DNA of 64,000 nucleotides from Liopterus haemorrhoidalis (Eukaryota > Arthropoda > Insecta > Coleoptera > Dytiscidae): NCBI GenBank assembly GCA_963971575.1, contig OZ020625.1, positions 19,746,829 through 19,810,828 on the forward strand, read 5' to 3'. Of the stretch, positions 40,698 to 51,970 are shown piece by piece. How positions within the stretch are numbered: position 1 is the first letter of the stretch; every line of letters starts with the position of its first letter. Under the pieces are notes generated by a model. It saw only the letters and a program-made list of their open reading frames with translations, was not told where the DNA came from and made no database searches. A program made the translations under genes and the position numbers.

Positions 40698-43600
40698 TTG
40701 ATAATGGATATAGATTACATACGTTCTTTAGAGACCTTAGAAATCGACTCAAAAATATGTAGTACAGTAGTTGATTGTAACAATTTTTTGAACAATAATA
40801 TTATCCCACACAAAGCCTTTAATGTGTTTCATACTAATATACGTAGCCTGGAAAAAAACTATGATGAGCTAAAAGTCCTACTATCAGCCCTAAATCAAAA
40901 ATTTCATGTTATTATCTGCTCTGAAACATTCTTAATAGAATTTCCTGAATTGTATAGATTAGATGATTATGATATTTATTTCAACAACGGACATTTTAAC
41001 AGGAATGATGGGGTGATAGTGTATGTATTAAAATCTGTTAATCATGAAGTAAATATTTATACTATAAACAATTTTAATTTTATTAGAACTGTCTGCTGCT
41101 TTGATAATGTTGAGCTAGCTATAACAGGAATTTATAAATCGCCTCCTATAGATTGTGATGTTTTTATTGATGATCTTAAACACTACATTAGAAATTATTG
41201 TAACAAAAATACTGAGATTATAACTGGTGACATTAATATTGACATTTCTATCTCAAGCGATTTACCGAATGTAAAGCATGATTATCTAAACTTCCTGTAC
41301 GAACAAGGTTTTCTCTCTTATATTAATAAATACACACGTATCGTTGGACAAAGCCGTAGTTGTTTAGATCATTTTTTTGTTAAATCTCAAGAAAAAAGTA
41401 TAAATTTTGTCCCAGTTATTTTAAATTCTAAAATTACTGATCATTCGCCCATTATATTATCCTTAGTATTAAAAAAATTGAGGAATGATAGTAATGAAAA
41501 AATAAATACAAATTCAGATCTTAACAAATTTTCTAAAATTGATAATAGCAAATTGATAAAAAATTTACAAAAAACCAATTGGGACTCTACAAGAAATGAG
41601 GATCTAGATATCTACTTTAAAAATGTATTGACCTCCATAGATTCCTCAATAGCTAGTGCAACATTCGTTCAAAAATGCAATAACAAAGAGAGAAAAAGGT
41701 CTATATGGATCACTAAAGGCATAATAAAATCTATTGCAATTAGAGACAAACTTTACAAGCACAGTGTGAAAGATCCAACCAACTTGCAATTAAAAAGATT
41801 ATACAATACCTACAAGATTAGAATTTCAACTCTAATAAAAAAGTCCAAAGAAAATTTCTTTTCAAAAAAAATAAATGAAAATAATGATTCTAAGCATTTA
41901 TGGAAAACTGCTAATATGTTTTTAACAGATTGTTCTGATAATAATAATAGTTCTCTTAAAAAGTTAACTGTCAATGGCAACTCAATCACTAGTTTAAAAG
42001 ACATTTCTAATACTTTCATTGAACATTTTACCAATATTGGTGCTTCCTTGCAAAACAAAATAAATGATTCTAATCTTGTAGATCATGTTGCCTCTTTAAC
42101 CAAAATTAACCGAAATAATAATTCAATTTTTTTAAATCCAACTACTGAAGTCGAAATTTCCGACGTTATAAATAATTTCAAGGCAAAAAGTTCGTCAGGA
42201 TTTGATAAAATAAGTATGAAAACTTTAAAACTTATTGCACCATGTATTACTCCCACCTTATGTGACTTATTTAATAAATGTATATCTACCGGATATTTTC
42301 CAAAACTTTTTAAAAAATCAAAAATTATACCCATTCACAAAGATGGCAATAAGGATTTGGTTGATAATTATAGACCCATTTCAGTAATAAGTTCATTTGG
42401 AAAAATTTTTGAAAAAATTATATTTAAGAGATTACATTCTTTTTTGTCTATTTTATTACACCCAAATCAGTATGGATTCATGCCTGGCAAATCTACTAAT
42501 CAAGCAATAGAAAAATTAACTAATAATATTAATATTGCCATTGATGATTCTTGCCCATCTATTGCAGTTTTTCTAGATTTAGCCAAGGCCTTTGACACCG
42601 TAAACCACAAAATATTAATCAAAAAGTTGGAAATTTATGGTATAAGAGGCATCGCTCTTGATCTACTCACTAACTACCTAGAAGACAGAGAGCAGCAAGT
42701 ATCTATAAATGGGGTGCTGAGTGAACCGAAAATTGTTAATTGTGGAATTCCCCAAGGAACCGTACTGGGTCCATTATTGTTCATAATTTATATTAACGAC
42801 TTAATGAACTTAAAAATTCACTCTGAACTCATATCATATGCCGACGACACTGTTCTCTTTTTAAAACAGCCCTCCTGGTCTGAAATTGAGAGGTATATTG
42901 AGAAGGATCTTCGAACTGTAAAAGCTTGGTTGGATCTTAACAAACTATTACTAAATGTAAAAAAATCTAATTTTATTACGTTTACTAGCACTGCTCGTAA
43001 CCAGCCAGAATTTAATATCCTTAGACTGCATACATGCAACAATAATCACTCTGTCTGTACCTGTTCGCAAGTGATAAATAAAACTAATAAAACAAAATAT
43101 CTTGGAGTTATCATAGACCAGCATTTGAAATGGAATTATCAAATTGAAAAAATTGCTACTGGTTTACGTAGAATGGTGTACATTTTTAAAAGATTGGCTA
43201 AAATTATGACCACTAGTATATTACGGTTATTTTATTTCGGATTAGTACAGTCTACAATCCAGTATTCTATATTAAATTGGGGGGGAGCAGCCAAAACTTT
43301 TAAGAATGTATTATCCGTTTTACAAAAAAGGATAATTAAAATAATCTATAATAAACCGAGTAGATATCCTTCTGAATTATTATTCCTTGAATCTCAGCTG
43401 CTGTCTATAGATAAACTATATGTGGCAGAAATATTAATACATATTTATAGAAACCCATCCATAGTCGATTTTCTTACTCACAGCTACAATACTAGAAGCA
43501 TGTCTACTAATTATGCAATAACAAAGAAAATAAATAAATCCAAAAGCAAATATTACTACACTTTTTTTGTAGGGAAATGTTATAACATATTTGGCAATTT

Positions 43601-43709
43601 TGTTCTCAATAATACTATAAATATTACCCAGATGAATCATAAAAAGGTCATCAAAAAATGGTTACTATCACTTTCATTATTTGAAATATCAAAATTGCTT
43701 GATAACTGA
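40698..43709 (+). CDS. Non-LTR retrotransposon ORF2 (endonuclease-RT), intact
   Basis: 1003 codons with no stops or shifts. The APE-type endonuclease is at about residues 40-260 (HTNIRSL, CSETFL, GIYKSPP, GDINID, SRSCLDHFF, TDHSPI). RT is at about 520-800 (FLDLAKAFDTVNHK, GIPQGTVLGPLLFIIYINDL, YADD), followed by a thumb and C-terminal region. A possible later M is at residue 3. All catalytic motifs look complete, so the element may be active. Clade is uncertain (jockey/CR1-like); it differs from the PHD-type elements by its ORF1 and by a poly(A) tail. Confidence 0.93.
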   Translation: MIMDIDYIRSLETLEIDSKICSTVVDCNNFLNNNIIPHKAFNVFHTNIRSLEKNYDELKVLLSALNQKFHVIICSETFLIEFPELYRLDDYDIYFNNGHFNRNDGVIVYVLKSVNHEVNIYTINNFNFIRTVCCFDNVELAITGIYKSPPIDCDVFIDDLKHYIRNYCNKNTEIITGDINIDISISSDLPNVKHDYLNFLYEQGFLSYINKYTRIVGQSRSCLDHFFVKSQEKSINFVPVILNSKITDHSPIILSLVLKKLRNDSNEKINTNSDLNKFSKIDNSKLIKNLQKTNWDSTRNEDLDIYFKNVLTSIDSSIASATFVQKCNNKERKRSIWITKGIIKSIAIRDKLYKHSVKDPTNLQLKRLYNTYKIRISTLIKKSKENFFSKKINENNDSKHLWKTANMFLTDCSDNNNSSLKKLTVNGNSITSLKDISNTFIEHFTNIGASLQNKINDSNLVDHVASLTKINRNNNSIFLNPTTEVEISDVINNFKAKSSSGFDKISMKTLKLIAPCITPTLCDLFNKCISTGYFPKLFKKSKIIPIHKDGNKDLVDNYRPISVISSFGKIFEKIIFKRLHSFLSILLHPNQYGFMPGKSTNQAIEKLTNNINIAIDDSCPSIAVFLDLAKAFDTVNHKILIKKLEIYGIRGIALDLLTNYLEDREQQVSINGVLSEPKIVNCGIPQGTVLGPLLFIIYINDLMNLKIHSELISYADDTVLFLKQPSWSEIERYIEKDLRTVKAWLDLNKLLLNVKKSNFITFTSTARNQPEFNILRLHTCNNNHSVCTCSQVINKTNKTKYLGVIIDQHLKWNYQIEKIATGLRRMVYIFKRLAKIMTTSILRLFYFGLVQSTIQYSILNWGGAAKTFKNVLSVLQKRIIKIIYNKPSRYPSELLFLESQLLSIDKLYVAEILIHIYRNPSIVDFLTHSYNTRSMSTNYAITKKINKSKSKYYYTFFVGKCYNIFGNFVLNNTINITQMNHKKVIKKWLLSLSLFEISKLLDN

Positions 43710-43953
43710 TTAATTTGTTTTGTTTTGCTTTATTGTTTTATTTTTGTTTATTTACTTTTGTATATTTAACACTGTTATAATTGTAACATATATTTAGGTT
43801 GCCTTAACCAACTCCGATTATTTGTTTATAATTTAAGTTATATCCACACACAGAACCTCGTTCTCTGTGGATCCTGGTACATCATTTATTCTTTTTTATT
43901 TGTTTATTAACCTGGCAACACAAAAATTATCAATGTATGAAAAAAAAAAAAAT
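43710..43953 (+). other. 3' UTR and poly(A) of the non-LTR element
   Basis: AT-rich 3' UTR ending in an A-run at about 43940-43953. Seven bases later the BEL LTR begins. No TSD could be matched to the 5' flank at 39660-39673. Confidence 0.75.
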
Positions 43954-43960
43954 GTATAGG

Positions 43961-44163
43961 TGTTCAAAATTTACTATGTGTAAAAGTGGCTTCATGTATC
44001 TACCGCGCCCCCACCTTGAATTCTCAAACAGATAACCAGTATGTGGTTAACAGGCGTCACAGGCAACGCACAAAATGTTAAAGTATTGTATAGTTGTAAA
44101 CCATAAATAAACACAAAACAGAAGTGAATTCAATAAGTGACTAATTTATTGAAAATCCCAACA
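43961..44163 (+). repeat. BEL/Pao 5' LTR
   Basis: 203 bp, TGTTCAAAATTTACTATGTG ... AATCCCAACA, very close to the 3' LTR at 51768-51970 (same length, few substitutions). The next sequence, TGGTCCTTCAGAGCCG, is the usual BEL/Pao leader and probable primer-binding site. The left flank is ATAGG. Confidence 0.95.
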
Positions 44164-44573
44164 TGGTCCTTCAGAGCCGCATAATCAGTGACGTTTTTGT
44201 GCAAAATTAAAGTTATTATTTGTGTTTATGTGTACCGGCGATACACGCCATTTTAGTTATTCGAGTGCATCTATGCAACCAAACGAGACAGTTGATAGGC
44301 ATTCCGCTTTACGTGTGTGCGTTGCAAGAACATTTTAGGCGAAGCGTTAGTTCCACATCTCACCGAAGACATCCGAGTTTAGCCGACTACCTGTCAAGTT
44401 TATTCACCTTAGCGGCTGTCAACAATTCGCTACAGCTGATCATCGCAGAGTCAAATTCGGCGCTAAGAGGGAGTTTTTCAAGTTTTTTCTACATTTATGT
44501 GCCCTTTTTATCCATTATCTCCAAATTGTAAGTACTTTTACATTTTCCTATTTTACTTTAGTACTGATTCAAA
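44164..44573 (+). other. BEL leader region
   Basis: Untranslated leader between the 5' LTR and the gag ATG at 44574. A 103-codon frame inside it shows no motif and is not called. Confidence 0.7.
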
Positions 44574-45830
44574 ATGCAGGGTGAATTAAAAACATTACAC
44601 CACAAACGTGGTGCAATTAAAGGTCAGTTAACACTATTCAAGAAATATTTTGATTCACTTGATCAAAACAATTTAACACAGAGTGACACAGACATATTGC
44701 ACGCGCGATTGGAGAAAATTTACCCATTAATAGATAATTTTCTAGAAATACAAAATGAAATAAATGCATTAGAAAATAGGGATGAGCCAGATCTCGAAAC
44801 GACTGAGAAGTTCCAAAGTTCTTTCTTTAGTGTAACCACAGCTGCAAACACAGTCCTCAAGTTAGCAGGAGGACATAATAGAGATGAAGCATCAGATCCT
44901 GCATCTAGTTTTAGTAGTACTATATCTAAGCGTTCGAACGTCAAGTTACCGCGCGTTGGATTGCCAACTTTTAGTGGACAATATACGGATTGGCGTAAAT
45001 TTTGTGATTTATTTACAACGTTAGTTCACAACAGTAATGCAATATCCGATGTACAGAAGTTGTGTTATTTACATGCCTGTCTCGAAGGTGAAGCAGCGGA
45101 TATGATTAGTTCAATCAAAACATCTGAAGAAAATTACTTAATCGCATGGAACACTCTGAAAGAAAATTATGATAATAAGAGAAACATTATTAATACATAT
45201 GTTGAAAATTTACTTGCCTTACAACCTATTGGAGAAAATATAGCAGAATTGAGAAAAATTATTCATACTATTTCAAATAACTTGGAAAGTCTACGTGTTT
45301 TACAACAACCAGTCAATAACTGGAGTGCTCTCATCATTCCCATAATCTTAAGTAAACTTGATGTTCAGACGAATGATGAATGGGAAACTTATCTTAACAA
45401 AAAGTTTAAAACCGATGAATTGCCAGAATTATCTCAATTAATGGAATTTTTAAGGATAAGGATTAATATTACGGAATCCAAGAAGAAAAGGGTCACGAAT
45501 GCACCTGTAAAATCGCCGAAGGTTACTAAACCACATCAGAATGTGAAGACTCTTGCAGTTAGCCATTCAATGTGTTTACACTGCAACGGTGATCATCCAA
45601 TTCAAGATTGCACAACGTTCCTTAGTAACGACCCGTCTCAACGTGTCGAGATTGTGAAGAAATTACACATATGCTTCAATTGCTTGCGAAAAGGACATTT
45701 ATCAACACAATGTCGTTCTACGAATTGTCGAAGATGCAAACGAAAACATCATACGCTTCTTCACATTAATAGAGTCCAACGCCAAGCTCAACAAACACTT
45801 TCTCCCAACGCAGAAACATTTCACCCTTCA
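44574..45830 (+). pseudogene. BEL/Pao gag (DUF1759-type) up to the solo LTR
   Basis: From MQGELKTLHHKRG, an N-terminal helical region (about 1-110) leads to the DUF1759-like capsid region: KLPRVGLPTFSGQYTDWRKF, then LCYLHACLEGEAADMI. C-terminal CCHC knuckles follow: CLHC...HPIQDC and CFNCLRKGHLSTQC, with CRRCKRKHHTLLH. The frame is interrupted after ETFHPS by the inserted LTR, and the last 22 codons of the open frame are LTR sequence. Without the insert the frame continues directly into SPQVNIS at 47725. Confidence 0.9.
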
Positions 45831-46619
45831 TGTCACGGGGGGGAACCCTCGGAAAAGTTCCGCAGGTACACCCGCAGGAGGACGAGACAGCGGTAGTGCA
45901 AAACCGTCTCGGTGATGTCCTCACTCGTGCGCACTTTACCCTAACTAGCTCAGTCGCGGGTTCTTCCACTATGCGGCTCGGTGTGAAGCACCGGTCAAAC
46001 GTAAGCGCTCTGAAAAGTAATGGTGACGAAGGTGTTGATAAAGATAAAATGCGTGTTGACGTTAGATGATATTTATTAACAAATTCGAAAATAGAGAAAT
46101 GAAATACAAATATAAACAGTAGTGAAAAACATGAATGACAAAGTATAAACAAACAGACAATAAAATGTGAAAAACAATAGAAGATAACAAAGCGAGTTGA
46201 ACAAAAATGAGTCAGAAACTCAGACGTTTGCGGGACGTCTGAGGTAAAGACTGGAGATGAGGATTGAGAGGGGAAAAGGAGAAGTTGGAAGCCGGCGAGG
46301 CGATAGGCGTCGCCGCGTGTCTTCGCGTCTTCTTTCGTTTGGGCGTCTCGGCGCCGAACAGTTCTACGAAGAGCTGTTGGATCTTCCGTCGTGTAGTTGT
46401 TGCGACGCTGGACGTTGTTGTTGATGCGGCTCGTCCAGGGGCCGATGAAAATGTGAGTTGGTACGGCGTTGACGGCGTTAGGCGGTAAACCGTCCGACAA
46501 AGCGTAGGAGGCGTCCTCGGCGGTGAAAATAGTGATGGAGGCCGAATGGAAGTCTCCGGTGGTGGGTATTGGTCGGTGGTGACCCGTTCCCACGGTATCT
46601 TCACGAGGAGCCGATAATT

Positions 46620-47090
46620 TGGAGGTGCGACAAGCACTGGTTCGATCGGCGTCGCGACGGCGGGCGTCGGGACGTCGGGCGTCGATTTTATGTTAGCTGT
46701 CGTTCTGGATTGACGGCGGGCGTTTCTGTGGATGGACGGCAGGCGTCGCTGTGTTTGGACGGCGGGCGTCGAATTAGTAGTCGTTACGCTGGGTAGCGTC
46801 GGGACGTCAGGCGTCGGACTAGTAAGCGCCGGCTTGATGTGTGGGAACAGCCGAGCTCTGGGGTCCGCACGCTGATAGAGGTACGCCTGTACCTTATCGC
46901 TGACGTCTGCGTACGGTTTGACGACGTCTATTGGATATAGATGTCGACGGTAGTGGCATCGCTCGACGTAGCGGCGGTGAGCCGCTCGGCCTCGATGTCG
47001 GATTGGTGCCAGCGTGGGTGGCGTCGGGACGGCGAGCGTCGTGTTGGTTGAGCGTCGGAGCGGCGGACTTCTACGAAGCGTCGCGACGGC
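46620..47090. repeat. GC-rich degenerate repeats within the solo LTR
   Basis: Many degenerate copies of GGCGTCGGGACG and GACGGCGGGCGTCG spaced irregularly. These create spurious ORFs on both strands. Confidence 0.8.
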
Positions 47091-47658
47091 GGGTTTGAAA
47101 TGTTGAAAGGATACGAGGTTGATTGAAGTGAAGTTAAAGTTTGCGTAAAAATAACAAAAATGATTCTAAGTTGAAAATGATAAAAATGATTCTAAGTTGA
47201 AAATGACGAAAATGATTCTAAGTTATAAAAATAAAAATAACAAAAATGATTCTAAGTTATTTATATTTTGAAAAAAACGGCAAACACATTTACAAAAACA
47301 TACACAAAATAAATACAAGTCCCAGAATCGAGACACAATAACAGTTTTCGGCGTAAAGCCAGAGGCAAAGAGCCTATTGATGATTTCGGCGTATAGCCAG
47401 AGACAAACAGCCTATTGATGAGGTGAGCTTGTGAGAAACTGACGTTTGATTGAAAATCACTCGTCTTTTATACGATTTTGAGGTTTTGGCAAGGAGAGGG
47501 AAAGTTTTGCTATTGGTCTTTGAAAATGTAGTAGGGTAGCGGAATGCGCAGTTCAAAGTGCGCAATTCGCGGTAAAGACCGTGAATTACGCGGAATAAAG
47601 TAGATCCGCGGGTCTCAATCGATGGCGCGAATCATGACGATTCCAACGATAGGTGATA

Positions 47659-47712
47659 GTGTGGGGTGGGAGGCACCCCACACGAGATATCGCGAGAAGC
47701 GCGAAATATCTC
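47659..47712. repeat. Two consecutive hairpins at the solo-LTR end
   Basis: GTGTGGGGTG...CACCCCACAC gives a perfect 10-bp stem with a 5-nt loop (47659-47683). It is followed without a gap by GAGATAT...ATATCTC with a GCG/CGC extension (47684-47712). The element's last 8 bases follow. Confidence 0.85.
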
Positions 47713-47720
47713 CTGCAACA

Positions 47721-48711
47721 TTCACCACAGGTAAATATTTCAGACAATGTTGTCACATCGTGTATTTCAACTGAAGGAGGCGGCTACAATTACACTGTAC
47801 TGCCAACTGCTTCAATAAATGTTTATGACGCAAGTGGTAAAATGTTTCAAGCAAGAGCAGTACTTGACTCACTTAGTCAGTCAAATTTTATATCGAAAAA
47901 GCTCTTCAATAAATTAGGTCTTGGCAAGCAAACCGCAAATAAGACTGTCACTGGTATTTCGCAAGGTTCGATGAAAATCAACTATCAGACACAAGTCAAA
48001 ATAGCATCCCGTGCCAGCAAGTACACTGAAAGTATTGATTGTCTCATTGTTCCTTCAATCACGTCTTCCCAACCAGGATTGCCTCTTAATCTCGCTAAAT
48101 TTAGGGTACCGAATCATATAAAGCTAGCTGATCCTAATTTCAACACACCAAACGCTGTTGACATGCTTTTAGGAACATCTCTGTTCTTCAAATTGTTATG
48201 TGTGGGACAAATCCAAAGTCCAAATGTTCCCACTCTTCAAAAGACTAAATTAGGCTGGATCATAGCTGGAGAACTGTTGCAAGAAAATAGTACTTCTTCT
48301 ACAATTTGTTGCCTCTCTATGGAATCTTTAAACGCTGAATTGCAACGATTTTGGAAGGTTGATGAAATCACAACGAAAAGGGACTCATTTACTACAGAAG
48401 AACAGTTTTGTGAAGATTATTTTCAAAAAACAACCAGCAGAAATGCAAGGGGAAAATTCGTTGTTAGAATTCCCTTGAAACAAAACTTATCTGAATTAGG
48501 AGATTCGTCAGTCATCGCAAAACAACGGTTCCAACGACTAGAGAAACGGCTAACCAATGATGAAGAGCAGAAGAAAAAATACATCCAATTCATGAATGAA
48601 TATAAGGATCTTCATCATATGTCACTAGTAACAATGCCAAGTAAGAATGGATTCTATTTACCCCATCACCCTGTTATACGAGAGGACAGCGAAACTACGA
48701 ATAGTGTTTGA
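47721..48711 (+). pseudogene. BEL/Pao protease region, to the pol frameshift
   Basis: Continues gag-pol after the solo LTR: PQVNISDNVVTSC, then an A17-type aspartic protease region (ARAVLDSLSQSNFISKKL). The catalytic D-S-G reads D-S-L here, which should inactivate it. DMLLGTSLFFKLL and TKLGWIIAGELL are the usual BEL motifs after the protease. The frame ends at 48711 after IREDSETTNSV, where the conserved KLRIVFDGS has moved to another frame. Confidence 0.88.
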
Positions 48712-51604
48712 CGGTTCTTGCAAACCTGAAACTGGACTTTCTATCAATGCTATACAATGTGTTGGTCCTACGATTCAAGAAGATCTTTTTTCAATATTAT
48801 TACGTTTTCGAACACATGAGTTTGTAATCACAGGAGATATTGAGAAAATGTATAGAGAAGTATTAGTTCACGAAGATGATCGAAAATACCAACAAATTTT
48901 TTGGCGAAATAATCCAGACGATGAACTACTTACTTATCAATTAAATACTGTTACGTATGGCACAGCAGCAGCCCCATTTCTAGCAATAAGATGTTTGTTT
49001 GAAATCGCCAAAGATATATCCAATTCATTTCCAACTGAATCTCGCATCATTCGAAAGGATTTTTACGTCGATGACGTTCTCACAGGAGCGAAATCAGTTG
49101 AAGAATTAACGAAGATTAAATCAAATCTAACCACAATCTTTGCTAAATATGGTTTTCCCTTAAGAAAATGGCGAAGTAATGTTCCAAGCCAACATGAAAA
49201 CATCAAGCACACAGTAAATGTGTCAGGAACTGTAAACAAGGCATTAGGAGTATTTTGGAATCCATCAAAGGACGTATTTTTCTACTCTCTTGCTAAGCTG
49301 AAACAATATGATCAGATCACAAAAAGGACAATTCTCTCAGAAACTGCTCAATTATTCGATCCGCTTGGACTTTTAGCTCCAATCATTATAATTGCGAAGC
49401 TGATCATACAGGCTCTATGGCAGCTAGAAATCTCATGGGATGAGTCCATACCTATTGACATTCATACAAGATGGAATGAGTTCAAGGACGATCTAAGTTC
49501 TATAGCCAAAATGTCAATACCAAGGTTCGTTCTTACTTCTAGTTATACGCATCTAGAGTTACATGGATTCTCGGATGCATCCGAAAGGGCGTACGGTGCT
49601 TGTATTTATATCAAAGCTACGAATGAATTTGGACATTCATCGATAAATTTATTAGTTGCCAAATCACGTGTCGCACCGTTAAAGAAGATAACACTGCCAA
49701 GACTTGAATTACTAGGAGCACACCAATTAGCGCAGTTGTCAACTATGGTAAAATCAGTGCTCAACCTCAAGTTCAATAATGAGTTTTACTGGACAGACTC
49801 ACAAATAGTATTATGCTGGATAAAGGCATCTCCTCAACGATGGAAAAATTATGTGGCCAACCGAGTAAGTCAAATCCAAGAATTTACCAAACCCAATGAC
49901 TGGCATCACGTCAAATCAGCTGACAACCCAGCTGATCTGATCTCTCGAGGTTGTCTACCATCTAAGTTACTTAATTGTACATTTTGGTGGAAAGGTCCTC
50001 CATGGTTAAGACTTAATGGGAACCAATGGGCGCAATCTTCAGAAAAATTCAACCTGCAGGAAATCCCAGAGCAACGTAAAACAACCAACACTCTTATCGT
50101 GGTACTTACATTAGAATTTCCTTTTGAAGATTTTTCAACGCTAAATAGATTAAAGCGAGTAACAGCGTATTGTTTAAGATTTATAAGAAATTGTCAAGTC
50201 GAGGAAAGGTCGAAACGATTCCAAGGTCCACTAAAGGCACAAGAACTTGACAAGGCGTTAGCAACGCTGGCTAAAATTGTACAAACGCAAAGTTTTCCTG
50301 AAGAATACACCAATTTGCTACAAGGCAAACCAGTTCACCATAAAAGTAAAATTCTAAGCCTTACTCCATTTCTTGATTCCACAAACCTTATACGAGTAGG
50401 CGGAAGATTAAAAAATTCTACATTTTCTTACAATAAACGACATCCAGTTCTCCTACCTGCGAAACATCATTTCACAAAGTTAATATTCGAAGAAGAACAC
50501 AGAAAACTTTTACATGCAGGCCCTACACAGCTGTTAAGCTCTGTGAGAGATAAATTTTGGGCTATTACCGCACGCAACATTGCAAAAGGAGTTGTTAGGC
50601 GATGTATGACATGCGCTAGGTACAACTATAAACCATCAAAAATTATTATGGGCAACTTGCCATCAAGCCGACTAGAACTTAGTTATCCATTCCATACCGT
50701 CGGTGTAGACTACGCAGGACCAATCATGATCCGTAATAAACGTGGACGAGGAAGCAAATATACTAAATGTTACATTGCACTCTTTGTCTGCTTTAGCACA
50801 AAGGCCGTGCATTTAGAACCCGTGACTTCCTTATCCTCAGCTGCTTTTATAGCGTCTTTTAGAAGATTTGTCGCTAGGCGTGGCAAACCATATGAAGTCT
50901 ACAGTGATAATGGAAAAAATTTTGTTGGTGCAAACAGAGAATTAGGTGAATTATCAAGGTTTCTGCACGAGAATAAGAATATAATTACTGAAGAAATTAA
51001 TAACGAAGGCATCAAATGGCATTTTATACCAGCTCACTCGCCTCATTTCGGAGGAATTTGGGAGGCTGGAGTCAAAAGCACCAAATATCACTTAAAACGT
51101 GTCACACACGATGCTTCTCTTACATTTGAGGAATTATATACATTATTAGCACAAATTGAATCAGTACTAAATTCTCGTCCTCTTAATCCTATTTCTCCTG
51201 ATCCAAATGATTTGCAAGCATTAACCCCAGCACATTTCTTGATCGGTCGTACATATATCTCCCTTCCAGACCCAAGTCTAGAACATGTACCCATAAAGAG
51301 GTTGGATCGTTTCCAATACATCCAAAGAATCAACCAACATTTCTGGTCCAGGTGGGCAAAAGAATATATTGCAGAATTGCAGCAAAGAACAAAGTGGAAA
51401 ACAACCCAAACGAAGCTGAAAATCGGTTCATTAGTCCTTGTGAAGGACGATTGTCTTCCCCCTTCAAAATGGCTTCTAGGAAGAATATTGCAGCTCCACC
51501 CAGGTTCAGATGGTATCGCCAGAGTTGCCACAATTCGGTGCACAAACGGGACAATAAAACGTGCATTTTCTAAAATTTGTGTTTTGCCCCCAAGTGAAGT
51601 TTAA
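48690..51604 (+). pseudogene. BEL/Pao RT, RNase H and integrase (after frameshift)
   Basis: After a one-base frameshift near 48695 the frame reads KLRIVFDGSCK and stays open to 51604. RT has TGDIEKMYREV and FYVDD; RNase H follows (GFSDASERAYGACIY; YWTDSQIVL). The integrase zinc domain is at about 50460-50640 (H...H...C-M-T-C). Its D-D-E core is VDYAGP, SDNGKNF and IWEAGVK, and a DUF5641-like C-terminus contains VLVKDD. All RT and integrase catalytic residues are present. As the 48647 start lies in displaced sequence, this is part of a broken gag-pol and not a separate gene. Confidence 0.92.
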
Positions 51605-51767
51605 GTGAATTCTCAGTGAAACCAAGTTAATTATATTTTGGACAATGTTACTTGTTTGTTTATGTAACAAAGATTTTTTAATTGTTATATGTACCTTGTA
51701 TCTTGATAATGAATTGATTGTTCTAGTTACCTGTTGAAAGTCTCAGGAGATTTCAAGGCGGGCGGCA

Positions 51768-51970
51768 TGTTCAAAATTTACTATGTGTAAACGTGGCTTC
51801 ATGTATCTACCGCGCCCCCACCTTGAATTCTCAACCAGATAACCAATATGTGGTTAACAGGCGTCACAGGCAACGCGCAAAATGTTAAAGTATTGTATAG
51901 TTGTAAACAATAAATAAACACAAAACAGAAGTGAATTCAATAAGTGACTAATTTATTGAAAATCCCAACA
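51768..51970 (+). repeat. BEL/Pao 3' LTR
   Basis: 203-bp partner of 43961-44163. The right flank ACATGTATGTGCC belongs to repeat family E (compare ACACCTATGTGCC in its units), so this end of the BEL element sits inside a family E array. Confidence 0.95.

Larger units (their letters stand above)
45831..47720. mobile_element. 1890-bp solo LTR inserted in the BEL element
   Basis: Starts TGTCACGGGGGG and ends CTCCTGCAACA (TG...CA), flanked by the 4-bp duplication TTCA (45827-45830 and 47721-47724). Removing it and one TTCA restores the BEL frame exactly, from ETFHPS to PQVNIS. It is far more GC-rich than its surroundings. It contains CGTCGGGACG/GGCGGGCGTC repeats (about 46620-47090), an ATGATTCTAAGTT minisatellite (about 47158-47260), a 40-bp tandem pair (about 47347-47424), an AATAAA-like signal near 47592 and two hairpins at its end. 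No gag or pol, so I read it as a solo LTR; orientation is unknown. Confidence 0.85.
43961..51970 (+). mobile_element. BEL/Pao LTR retrotransposon, defective
   Basis: Two 203-bp LTRs enclose gag, protease, RT, RNase H and integrase on the plus strand, broken by a 1.9-kb solo LTR at 45831-47720 and a pol frameshift near 48695. A purine-rich tract (AAGGCGGGCGGCA) precedes the 3' LTR. The near-identical LTRs imply a fairly recent insertion. The outer flanks ATAGG and ACATG do not form the expected 5-bp TSD. Confidence 0.93.

Noticed and set aside
45766..46796. Several overlapping ORFs of 70-275 codons on both strands
   Set aside because: They lie in GC-rich degenerate repeats of the solo LTR, overlap each other, and show no domains.
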